From NCBI GenBank assembly GCA_001970955.1, contig MPUH01000416.1, positions 1 through 55,967 on the forward strand: a stretch of DNA of 55,967 nt, in the 5' to 3' direction. Below are positions 19,777-28,785 of this stretch, one piece after another. Source of the stretch: Stentor coeruleus (taxonomy: Eukaryota; Ciliophora; Heterotrichea; Heterotrichida; Stentoridae). Both the position numbers and the translations under genes were made by a program. Within the stretch, counting starts at the first letter, position 1. The number at the start of each line of letters is the position of its first letter. Below the pieces are notes generated by a model that saw only the letters and a program-made list of their open reading frames with translations, was not told the origin of the DNA and did no database searches.

Positions 19777-20378
19777 ATGACTGAAAAAAAAAATTGTTGT
19801 GACTTCTTTAAAAGGCTTTTTAAAAAGCAGCCCACCCCAGTATCAGAACCAATCACATCCAAGCCAGCAAATCCTCCTAAAAAGCTTAAAAATGATGATA
19901 ACACTGAAATAATCAACCAAAAAAAAACAGTCTGCACTGAAGGTCGAAGCTCAGGCAAACCCATGGNTCAATCACATCCAAGCCAGCAAATCCTCCTAAA
20001 AAGCTTAAAAATGATGATAATACTGAAATAATCAACCAAAAAAAAACAGTCTGCACTGAAGGTCGAAGCTCAGGCAAACCCATGGCTTTTAATTCAGAAA
20101 GTCAAGAAGAGTCAGATTCTAACTCAATATTCTATGATAAAAACTCAGCATTTCTTGAAAAAATCGACAAGACAAAAGCTATGGAGAATCTTGATGAAGC
20201 CTTTGGAATAATAAACCATTCCGACGACTCGATAATTTCTAACCAAAAGTCTAAATCGCCTAGAGAAAAATTCACAAAAGTGATTCGTGGAATCAATTTC
20301 AAAGAAATCCTCGCAGGTGAAGAGTCAATAGTCCTTTCTGAACGTTCAGAAGCAAGCAATCCTGTTCCTATTAACTAA
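19777..20378 (+). CDS. Small lineage-specific protein, gene model split by an assembly duplication
   Basis: ATG 19777 opens MTEKKNCCDFFKRLFKKQPT, and the frame then meets the N at 19967. 19850-19966 and 19969-20085 are 117-nt near-identical copies with one C/T difference. Removing one copy gives a single frame of 161 codons (160 aa) ending at TAA 20376-20378, which shows the duplication is artificial. The protein has a basic N-terminus with a CC pair that could be lipid-modified, a Pro/Lys linker and an acidic Ser-rich helical C-terminus (SESQEESDSNSIFYDKNSAF). Function unknown. The ORF starting at 20082 is the 3' half of the same gene. Confidence 0.6.
19850..20085. repeat. 117-bp direct repeat around a single N, probable assembly join
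   Basis: Copies at 19850-19966 and 19969-20085 surround the N at 19967. They differ at one position, perhaps two alleles. Confidence 0.85.
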
Positions 20379-20424
20379 ATTATGTATAAGTCTAATAAAC
20401 TCAAAGATATAAACTTACCCTACG

Positions 20425-23223
20425 CTAATCGTCAAAGAATTGGTATGAGTCTGCTGGAGCTTCAGATTCAATAAGAGTTTCTTGTAATTCCACTTCATCA
20501 AGTCTTTTGATAAGAGTTGCTTCACGTTTCTTACGTTTACCTGTTGCTCGTTCAGCCTTGAAATTTGCATCTATAAGGTGAGGCTGGCTTCTAACTCTTG
20601 CAAGTGCTGAGTCAGAAGGTGCAGGAATTGGCACACGGTTAATTTCCCATATTTCCTCAGCGTATTCATTTATCGACCTATCACTACTAAATTTCCCCAT
20701 ACTAATCGCTGACCTGATTGACATCTTAGTCCAATTTTCTACATCAGCATAAATCAAATCTGCTCTTTCTTGTTCTTGAACATATGAGAAAAAGTCATGG
20801 CATAAAAGGTAGTAATCATGACGTTCCAATCCTTCAACTAAAGAAACTGTATCTTTTGCGCTACCGAAAACATTATCTCTGATTGCTGAGAAAATTTCTC
20901 TTATTTCATTACCTATATGGTAATCTCCACGGCCTATACGCTCTCTGATTTTTACGACTTCTTCAACACTAGCTCCGAATATGAACATGTTGCTTTCGCC
21001 GATTTCTTCAGCAATTTCTACGTTAGCCCCGTCCATTGTCCCAATAATCAGTGACCCATTCATGGCAAATTTCATGTTTCCAGTGCCGCTAGCTTCAGTA
21101 CCTGCAGTAGAAATCTGCTCACTTAAGTCTGCAGCGGGGATAATTATTTGTGCTGAACTTACACAATAGTTAGGCAAAAAAACGACTTTCATTGTATTGC
21201 CAATTTCAGGGTCATTGTTAACAACATCGCCTATACTGTTGATAAGTTTAATAACTTTTTTTGCAGCAATATACCCTGGAGCTGCCTTGCCTCCAACCAT
21301 AAAAACTCTTTTTTGCACTTTGATTCGGTCGTGAGGATGCATCTTTTTGAGCTTAAGGTATCTATAAATCATGTACATGGCAAACATCAGCTGTCGTTTG
21401 TATTCATGAATGCGTTTAACTTGTATATCATAAATTGCATCTGTTGGGATTTCTATATTGCATTCTTTTTTAACCCAAGCGGCTAGTCGTATTTTGTTAT
21501 TAAGTTTGATTGTCCGCCAGGCTTCCATGAACTCCTGGTTGTTTACATAAACATCTAAGTCTCTCAGGGAATAAAGATCAGTTAGCCATCCATAGCCTCC
21601 TAATTTTACTGCATACAAGTCTGAAAGTTCTCTATTACAGCAGTGAATCCATCTACGAGGAGTTACTCCATTTGTCTTGTTAGTAAATTTATTAGGGAAA
21701 TAATTGTGAAAATTCACAAAAAGCTCATTTTTTACCAGATCCGAATGGAGTTTTGCCACACCATTTACCTTGTGAGAACTTAAAATACACAGATTAGCCA
21801 TACGAACCTTCTTTGGCATCCCTTCCTCTATAAGCGACATATCTCTCATCAAATCAAACACATTCGACATATTGTTTAACTTTTCTGAGATCTCTTGCAT
21901 GAAGTAGAAATTTATCAAGTAAATTATCTCCAAATGTCTTGGCAATAGCCGGCCTATAAGATCGATATCCCATTTTTCTAAAGCTTCAGGCAAAACTGTA
22001 TGATTTGTATATGCAAAAATCTTATGGACCATATTCCAAGCTTTTTTCCAATTTAATGAGTACACATCAATAAGAATCCTAAGCATTTCTGGTATTGATA
22101 TTGCTGGATGAGTATCGTTCAGCTGTATAGCAACTTTATCAGGCAGCTCATCCCAGTGATGGTCTTTCTTTAAAAACCTGCGAATGATATCTTGTACTGT
22201 AGCCGAGCAGAAAAAATACTGTTGTTTAAGCCTTAATTCCTTACCACTTGTTGTGGAGTCATTAGGGTAAAGTACACTTGTTATATACTCAGCTCTTTGT
22301 CTAGCTTCAATTGCAGCGAAATAATTCCCTGAGTTAAAACTATTGAAGTCAAACTCGTTTGTTGGTCTGGATCGCCATAGTCTTAAATTGATAGTATTAA
22401 AAGTATCAAATCCTGAGACTGGAGTGTCATAAGCTACAGCGACTACAGTTTCACTTGGCATCCATAAGCATTTTTCAACTCCATTCTCATTAGTCTTTGT
22501 CACATGGCCTCCAAAGTAAATTTCATAGCTCACATCACTTCTTTCTATTTCCCAAGGGTTTTGTGAGCCTAGCCAATAATCAGGCATTTCTACTTGATAG
22601 CCTTTTATAATTTTTTGACGGAAAATCCCATAATCATATCTTATTCCATAACCCCAGGCTGGGTAGTTTAATGTAGCCAAACTATCTAAAAAGCATGCAG
22701 CAAGCCTTCCAAGACCTCCATTGCCTAAAGCTGGATCAACTTCTTCTTCATACAATTCCTCAAGTTTAAACCCTAAATCATCTAACGCTCTACGGTAGCT
22801 GCCTTCCATATTCAGATTCACCAAACTAGTCTGCATCAATCGGCCAAGAAGAAATTCAAGTGACAAGTAATAAACACGTTTATGGTCTTCAGCTGTAAAA
22901 AGTTGTTGTGTGTCATTCCAACTTTCAATCAGCCTGTCACGTATTGAAAAAGCTGTGGCCCGGTAACAGGAATTTTTGTCAAAGTTGAATCTGGTTCGAG
23001 CTAAAGTGTGTTCGACATGGGCTACAATTGATTTTTCAATTGTTGAAGTGTCAGATGGAATGTATTCGGCCATCAAATTCCAAAGTTTTTCAGATTTTTC
23101 CTCACCTTTAAGCTGAGTGTGAAACTCAGGACGATATTGCTTGATACCTTCAAAAGTATTAATCCTTGAGCTTCTACGTCTGATTGGCTCACCAGTATAA
23201 TTGGGAGAATTTTCTTCAGCCAT
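20425..23223 (-). CDS. Glycogen (alpha-glucan) phosphorylase
   Basis: 932 aa, stop TAG. It matches family GT35 along its length: YYLSLEFLLGRLM (118-130), PALGNGGLGRLAACFLDSLA (164-183), GYGIRYDYGIFRQKI (191-205), QLNDTHPAISIPEMLR (367-382), NGVTPRRW (518-525), QVKRIHEYKRQLM (601-613), GGKAAPGY (644-651) and EASGTGNMKF with the PLP-binding lysine at K718. It releases glucose 1-phosphate from glycogen in the cytosol. It is about 90 residues longer than rabbit muscle enzyme (842 aa), mainly through an N-terminal lead and a basic, then acidic C-terminal tail. The N-terminus has RRRSSR (15-20), placed like the regulatory Ser14 region of the animal enzyme, so phosphorylation control is possible. 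The neighbour at 19777 converges on it, with 46 nt between the stops. Confidence 0.96.
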   Translation of the reverse strand: MAEENSPNYTGEPIRRRSSRINTFEGIKQYRPEFHTQLKGEEKSEKLWNLMAEYIPSDTSTIEKSIVAHVEHTLARTRFNFDKNSCYRATAFSIRDRLIESWNDTQQLFTAEDHKRVYYLSLEFLLGRLMQTSLVNLNMEGSYRRALDDLGFKLEELYEEEVDPALGNGGLGRLAACFLDSLATLNYPAWGYGIRYDYGIFRQKIIKGYQVEMPDYWLGSQNPWEIERSDVSYEIYFGGHVTKTNENGVEKCLWMPSETVVAVAYDTPVSGFDTFNTINLRLWRSRPTNEFDFNSFNSGNYFAAIEARQRAEYITSVLYPNDSTTSGKELRLKQQYFFCSATVQDIIRRFLKKDHHWDELPDKVAIQLNDTHPAISIPEMLRILIDVYSLNWKKAWNMVHKIFAYTNHTVLPEALEKWDIDLIGRLLPRHLEIIYLINFYFMQEISEKLNNMSNVFDLMRDMSLIEEGMPKKVRMANLCILSSHKVNGVAKLHSDLVKNELFVNFHNYFPNKFTNKTNGVTPRRWIHCCNRELSDLYAVKLGGYGWLTDLYSLRDLDVYVNNQEFMEAWRTIKLNNKIRLAAWVKKECNIEIPTDAIYDIQVKRIHEYKRQLMFAMYMIYRYLKLKKMHPHDRIKVQKRVFMVGGKAAPGYIAAKKVIKLINSIGDVVNNDPEIGNTMKVVFLPNYCVSSAQIIIPAADLSEQISTAGTEASGTGNMKFAMNGSLIIGTMDGANVEIAEEIGESNMFIFGASVEEVVKIRERIGRGDYHIGNEIREIFSAIRDNVFGSAKDTVSLVEGLERHDYYLLCHDFFSYVQEQERADLIYADVENWTKMSIRSAISMGKFSSDRSINEYAEEIWEINRVPIPAPSDSALARVRSQPHLIDANFKAERATGKRKKREATLIKRLDEVELQETLIESEAPADSYQFFDD

Positions 23224-23950
23224 TTAGATTATATGAATTGGATTAATTTCTAGCCATAGATTGATTTTAATATAGTAATAAAAATTGGCAAATAGTTAAA
23301 GCAGGCTAATATTTAGGCTTAATTTTGTTTTTGGTTGGCTTCTTCAGCAAGAAATAAAAACAACTATATGCATTTACTGTACTTAACAGAAAATAACCAA
23401 AGAATATCAAAATTGTAAAAGATTTTGCCTACTCTGTGGAATGAGTTAATGGATTATGTGATTTATGGAAGATTTACCATGTCTGTACTAACTTTACTAA
23501 ACTGCATATAGAAATGCAAGGTTGAGAGTCAAGTAAATATAGACACATAAGATTTGCATATAAATAATTGAGGTAAAAAGTTTGGTTTTAAGTGAAAAAG
23601 ATTAGATAAGTTAAAAACTTAGATTCTGTTTATATATTGATGTTTTTGAATTGAATTCTGGATGTACTTATCCTATAAATAGAATGTGCAGGACTTATTG
23701 ATGAATAAATTAATTCAATCCTTTCCAGGACATATAAAATATAATAAGGGGAAAATATTTTAGTCTACAACTTTAGAAGATTTACATATTTAAGAGAAGA
23801 TTATTAAAATATGATATCTTTGGTAGGGACAGCAATTTTAAATTATTCTTTAAATGATAGTGAAGAAAAAATATGAAATGATATTTTGTTTGAAGAGGGA
23901 AATATTAATTTCTTTACTTGTTAAAAGTACAGATACTATGCTATGTTAAA
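23224..23950. other. Intergenic region, AT-rich
   Basis: 727 nt upstream of the phosphorylase gene with no open frame or repeat of note. Confidence 0.4.
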
Positions 23951-24370
23951 CGGTTCTTACTATAGAGAGTGCCAGTGGCTCACTAAATAGCCTCACGCCC
24001 GGTGGGCTTATCACACTGCATTCCTATATCAGCTGCCATTTTTACACCAAAAGTTCCCTCCTCTTCCAATCACAAGTAGAGTTCAGCACTGGAGTGGGAT
24101 CAAGTTAAATTTGCTCAGAGCCCTCCGGCTCTCCAAAAGCTGGCCAAGTCAGTTACCTTGGTGAATATCCAAGCCTGTCTACATCCCATCAGGCGGAATT
24201 TTCATTCTCTTCGGACCGGATACCGAAAGGTAAACAAAAGTCTCCAAGGCGGTTGAAGTTCTCTGTCTCAGACGTATGAGAGGCTTCGAAAAAGCTTAGG
24301 GCGAAAATTAGCTAAGATCGGATTACCCTGCCATATCAGACGTTACTCTTAGGTGGAATCAAGCTCCGAC
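23951..24370. ncRNA. GC-rich structured RNA candidate (about 420 nt), identity and strand unresolved
   Basis: This island is far richer in G and C than the flanks, has no long frame in any reading and is full of perfect short hairpins: GCCC-GGT-GGGC, GAGCC-CTCC-GGCTC, CTTGG...CCAAG, TTCGG...CCGAA, TACC-GAAA-GGTA and TCTCA...TGAGA. The ends can pair (CTATAGAG at 23960-23967 with CTCTTAG at 24346-24352, one bulge), which suggests one closed molecule. On the plus strand a TTTT follows at 24372. On the minus strand a TATATAT lies about 30 nt upstream of the right edge. Size and structure suit a Pol III RNA such as RNase P, MRP or SRP RNA, but I could not match the conserved cores of any of them. 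Confidence 0.5.
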
Positions 24371-24931
24371 ATTTTACTAATTATATAAGAAGCATATATA
24401 CTTTTGTGTTATTGCATGCTGAAGATAATATATCAGTATAATTTCTTAAGTCACTGATTATGATGTGGTTTGAATTAAATTTATTAGATTTAACTGGCAA
24501 AGTTGATTATTGTGCATTAAAATTATAGAATTGCATCACTTATTATTAATAGTATTATCGAATAACTATAAGTATCAACCAACTTATTATGAATTCTATA
24601 GTCAAATATTTAAGTAATTATATAATTAGATTCATGTGCAAAATTTTGAGTTTTTAAAAATAATTCTTGATAATAAACTTATTTGATCTAGCAATTTCTT
24701 ATATCTTCATTTGAACTTACCTCTTTTCATTAAAAAAATATCCGATTTCTCATCAATTTCAATTTATGTTTTTGATTCCAAATAAAATCAAGAAATCCCT
24801 TTCACTCCTCGAAATTACGTAAAACTGGATTTCAACTCTTGGATTTTCTCAAGACACATCACCTCTAAAGCACAGTTAACCCTTATCACAATAATAAAAT
24901 GTAAAATAACACTTTGAAATATTAACTAAGT
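24371..24931. other. Intergenic region, AT-rich
   Basis: 561 nt with several TATA-like runs next to the structured RNA island. No gene seen. Confidence 0.4.
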
Positions 24932-25372
24932 CTAGCCGACAGTTAACTTTTGCATCGCAAAGCTCGGACAACTCCTTAAGAAAGGAGGATACTTAGCGGA
25001 TGTAGATGGTTCCTCTATAATATCAAAGCCAGCTTCACCATTGACGTTCATTTCGGTAGTAGAATTATCCTGCAGAGGAAAAGTGTCAGCTATTCCATTT
25101 TCATTTCTTTGAAAGTACCCTGAGCATCCCGAACATGCCCAACACACTAAAATATCAAAAGCAACAAATGCACAGAAGCATACAATAAGGTAGTATGGCT
25201 CAATTCCAAGTTGGTGGAGTTTTTCAAAAAAGCGATCTTTACCAACATTTGAACTTTTCACATTCTGAATATCAGAATGTGAGGGTTCACCAAGAAATCT
25301 TGCTTCAACTTGCTGAGAAAACACAATTAAACATATTAGACCTGTCAAGACAACATATTGGATTTTATCCAT
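24932..25372 (-). CDS. Small type I membrane protein, unknown
   Basis: 146 aa, stop TAG. A clear signal peptide (residues 1-24, MDKIQYVVLTGLICLIVFSQ followed by QVEA) precedes a 35-residue lumenal segment, one Cys-rich membrane span (about 60-80, YYLIVCFCAFVAFDILVCWA) and a 65-residue cytoplasmic tail with acidic and Ser/Thr residues. Cysteines just after the span (ACSGCSGYF) could be palmitoylated. No enzymatic motif. TTTATA abuts the ATG, supporting this start. Confidence 0.65.
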   Translation of the reverse strand: MDKIQYVVLTGLICLIVFSQQVEARFLGEPSHSDIQNVKSSNVGKDRFFEKLHQLGIEPYYLIVCFCAFVAFDILVCWACSGCSGYFQRNENGIADTFPLQDNSTTEMNVNGEAGFDIIEEPSTSAKYPPFLRSCPSFAMQKLTVG

Positions 25373-25979
25373 TATAAACCAGAAAAAAAAATTGGTACAT
25401 ATGTATTTTTTATATGCTTAAAACGTGTGTGTTTTTTAAAAACTACCAAGACCTATGGGAAATTTTATTGACTACAAGGATAACTTTGTGCTGATATTTG
25501 CTTGGTTAATAATTCCTAAAGTTACACCTTGTGGTATTATCTGCATGTCCTCATTGACTCATATAAGCTTCATTATTTCCATAATGAATGAGAAGATAAT
25601 ATTTTTGGCATTTGAATACTTGAATCAAAGTGAAAAATTGAAAAAAGTTTTCATAGCATTTTTGGAGCTTTAGGGAAACTTGAATAAAAATTAGATCAAA
25701 GGTTTCTAAGACCATAATTTGATGAAAATCAGTGTTTTTTTCGATTTTCCATTAGGTTTTCGGGTAGAAACCCATGGATTTGAGATTGGGAATTTAATGT
25801 ATTATGCCTCGATCTTTGAGGGTTTTATTGTTTGGAGATTGCGAAAAAATCAATTTTAATCTTCGAGCACTGATAAAGTTCTTGATGCCATCATAGAAAA
25901 TGTATTCATTTTTCCAATAGGTTTGATTTTTTTTTAAGACCAGGCCATTGATCCTTGTTCTGATGGGAACTTTTTTACT

Positions 25980-26590
25980 GGCTTTTAACTTCCTCTTTCA
26001 CCTTTTCTATGTTAAAATCTAAGTCTTGAGCTAGATATAATTAATTTGTATTACCTAAAATAGACTCCCAGTTTTTAAGGCTTAGGCTTATAAGCTGGCT
26101 TACCTTATCAAGTAAAAAGTTCGTATAAATACCTTGGGAAGGCTTGATTTTTGAAATATCATTAGCATTTCTTAACTGGGCTGCAATGATTCTGAACTTG
26201 AGTTTGGAGTTGAGATTAAGGATGATTAAAAGGTTGAGTAGGCTCTATAGTAAGCTGTGAATAATTAGTTTTCATACCTTTCCAAGGACTATTCTAAAAT
26301 AATTCATGTAATTTCTTGTTGCAACAATGAATATTCGAGTGATATAAAAGCTGTTCTGGCTACTTCAGTTATTGTAGAAAGTGTGCAATCTTGATTATCT
26401 CTAGGATGCTTGAAGTTTTTTTAAAGGAATGTCGTACCCTTCATCTAAAATCCATTGGCATTTGTTCTTCATTTCCTATAAATTCTAATCCTTGGACAAA
26501 AACGGAGGTTTTTGTGAACTTTATTACACACTTAATGTTTAAAGCATTGCTAGAACTTCAATCTTCTCAGAAAAGATACTTTCTTCTGTA
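25980..26590 (-). pseudogene. Decayed coding tract, unknown
   Basis: Minus-strand pieces read well, for example LNLNSKLKFRIIAAQLRNAN, DISKIKPSQGIYTNFLLDKV and VARTAFISLEYSLLQQEIT, but several stops and frame changes separate them. It resembles an old gene or transposon protein. I cannot name the family. Confidence 0.35.
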
Positions 26591-26996
26591 ATTATAGTTT
26601 CAGGTATATATTTTATACCATTTTCTTTGTGTTTCAAATAGCTAAAGTTCAAAGCTCTACTATAGGTGTAATTGTTTACCATTCTAATGCTATAATTTTA
26701 TTAAAATTTTTCATGGCTAGATATAGTATGTTCACCCTTTAATACACTTACAAAACTTCAATTTTTTTTATATTACGCTAACTTGATAATGCATTCGTTC
26801 GGAACTCCAAGATATGCTTGGAGTGACAGATTTAGGTTGATCACTCATAGTAATAGGAGAATTAATTGAGATTTTTAAGCTGTTGGTGTCAGTAATAGCA
26901 TGAAAGGTAGATAGGCAGGTCCTAAATAAATTGATAATACTTAGGCAAAAAATCAAATTTAAAATACTATTATTATCTCTTTTAGACTATTCTAAT

Positions 26997-27106
26997 TATA
27001 CTACTCTGAAAGTTTGTTTATAAGCTATAATATTTTATAATGAATAGGTTAATATACTACTCTGAAAGTTTGTTTATAAGCTATAATATTTTATAATGAA
27101 TAGGTT
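26997..27106. repeat. 54-bp tandem repeat with 56-bp period
   Basis: 26997-27050 and 27053-27106 are identical apart from the two-base spacer. The unit contains CTACTCTGAAAGTTTG and TATAATATTTTATAATGAA. Confidence 0.85.
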
Positions 27107-27518
27107 TGAAGTTTAAAATATTCATATATCAATTGTTTTGCTTTATTCTTTAATCATTATTTTAGATGCTTATTTATGATACTAGTAAATCAAGGCTCTG
27201 CAGAATATAATATGCTAATAATATAATGCTAATGCTATTTAAAACATTTTTTGAAAGAAAAAAACTCCAAATTTTAATTTCTTTTTGCATAGGGAAAATT
27301 AATCTTAAAAAAGAATGCCTAACTTTATTTTTCATCAAAACAGCGAAATAATACATTACTTGCTATTTATAATTAGTTTTATCCTTCCATACACCTTCGT
27401 AAAAAATTAAATAATAATGGTTAAATTTTAAACTTTCATTTAAATTATATGAAATTTAAGGTATGCTTGACTTATGTAATAAGCTTTTTTTTCACGCTAA
27501 TAAAATTTAAAACAACAG

Positions 27519-27526
27519 AAAAAAAA
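27519..27526 (-). terminator. Pol III terminator of the 5S rRNA gene
   Basis: Eight T on the transcribed sense strand start 2-3 nt after the 3' end of the 5S rRNA. Confidence 0.85.
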
Positions 27527-27528
27527 GT

Positions 27529-27647
27529 AGTTGTCAGCACAAGGGATTCCCTGGCGGTCTCCCACCCAAGTACTAACCTTGCCTTATGCCGCTTAACTTC
27601 AGAGTTCGGATGGGATCTGGTGCTTTAGGCATAGTATGGCCGACAAC
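27529..27647 (-). rRNA. 5S rRNA: 5S ribosomal RNA
   Basis: 119 nt on the minus strand, starting GTTGTCGGCCATACTATG and ending GTGCTGACAACT. The terminal 5' GTTGTCGGC and 3' GCTGACAAC segments pair as helix I. The conserved CCCATCCGAACTCTGAAGTT loop region, AAGCGGCAT and TAGTACTTGGGTGGGAGACC (the internal control region bound by TFIIIA and loop E) are all present. It is a single copy in this window, flanked by AT-rich DNA, rather than part of a tandem array. Confidence 0.96.
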
Positions 27648-27853
27648 AATTATTAACCTTAAGACTACTATTAATATAGCTTTAAGTTCTGGTTTGAATT
27701 ATATTTTATTTAAATATAAGCTATAACTAAGTCATCTCAGATAAATGATATAATCTTAACTACCCCTACTAATAAAAAAATTTATAGCAACAAAAGCATA
27801 ATTCTAATAATACAAACTTGGCTTTAAAGCTATTAATTAAATCCTAAAATCTA

Positions 27854-28519
27854 CTATAGTTCTATTAATAAATTCTGGTCTTTGAGGTTTCTATTGAAAA
27901 TGTTTTCATCATCACTTTCTTCATAAAAGTCCACTTTTATAATATTTTCCTCAATAAAATCATAATAATCGTCATCATCACTATAGCTATAACTATAACT
28001 TCTATGATTAAATGCATCTTTTTTTTGATTATCAGTTTCCTCATCATATAAAAATGACCACTCATTACCACTTCTATCTATTAAATTAATAGCTTGGAGA
28101 CTTGGTAATAATTCAAAGATTTTTTCTCTATAGTCATCTATTTCAGTCACTGGACATCCATCTATATCTAAATATGAAAAATCTTCTAAAGCTAATAATG
28201 GACGAAAAGTTTCAATTGAGTAAATTTTATTACAAGATAAGTTAAGATGCGCAAGGCTTTTTAGTACAATTAGATTTTCTAGGCCTTTTTCTATTGAGTT
28301 ATGCTTTAAATTGAGCTTTATTAGATTTGAGAGAGCCGGAAAGTTTTCAAGATCTTGAAGGCCGCAGCCTGATAATGATAAATAGCTTATATTTTGGTAT
28401 CTTTCAAGAATCTGTTTTTCTTGTAGAGAAATTGAATTCCCTTGCCAGGATTCAAGGTTTATTTGTTCGACATCTTCAAATTTAAGGGCTTCTGTTTTAC
28501 TTAAGATTATTTCTTCCAT
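27854..28519 (-). CDS. ANP32-like acidic leucine-rich nuclear phosphoprotein
   Basis: 221 aa, stop TAG. Residues about 42-140 are leucine-rich repeats ending in the cap typical of ANP32: SNLIKLNLKHNSIEKGLENL, KSLAHLNLSCNKIYSIETF and LDIDGCPVTEIDDYREKIFE, then LLPSLQAINLIDRSGNEW, which parallels L.LF.C.VT...DYR..VF.LLP.L..LD..DRD. The C-terminal 65 residues are acidic (SDDDDYYDFIEEN, EESDDEN), shorter than in animals. ANP32 proteins are nuclear histone chaperones and phosphatase inhibitors. An ATTATAATA motif abuts the ATG. Confidence 0.78.
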   Translation of the reverse strand: MEEIILSKTEALKFEDVEQINLESWQGNSISLQEKQILERYQNISYLSLSGCGLQDLENFPALSNLIKLNLKHNSIEKGLENLIVLKSLAHLNLSCNKIYSIETFRPLLALEDFSYLDIDGCPVTEIDDYREKIFELLPSLQAINLIDRSGNEWSFLYDEETDNQKKDAFNHRSYSYSYSDDDDYYDFIEENIIKVDFYEESDDENIFNRNLKDQNLLIEL

Positions 28520-28785
28520 TATTATAATTTGGGTTAGCGTAACTTATCTATTTTACTATAATTTAGTTTTTAGTCTTATTTATACAACATTATACTATAA
28601 TTTATACATTATAAAATCCTTTTTTTGGATGATTTTGCTATTTGGCATGCATTAAATGGCAAAAGTTTTGATTAGACTTTTTAAAGACAAACAATGAAGA
28701 TTGCCTAAATTTAGGTTGAAACTACAACAATATATATCCAAAATAATCCCCTCTAACTACCCTAATCAAATACTTATAAATATAA

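Larger units (their letters stand above)
25373..27518. other. Long gene-poor region with one decayed coding tract and a tandem repeat
   Basis: About 2.1 kb. It contains a minus-strand decayed tract (about 25980-26590) and the 56-nt period repeat at 26997-27106. Small plus-strand frames at 25455 and 26391 look like chance or antisense of decayed sequence. Confidence 0.45.

Noticed and set aside
23951..24370. Assigning the GC-rich island to SRP, RNase P or MRP RNA
   Set aside because: Short look-alikes to each were seen (for example a CAGAC..ACTCT stretch), but none showed the expected set of conserved elements in order.
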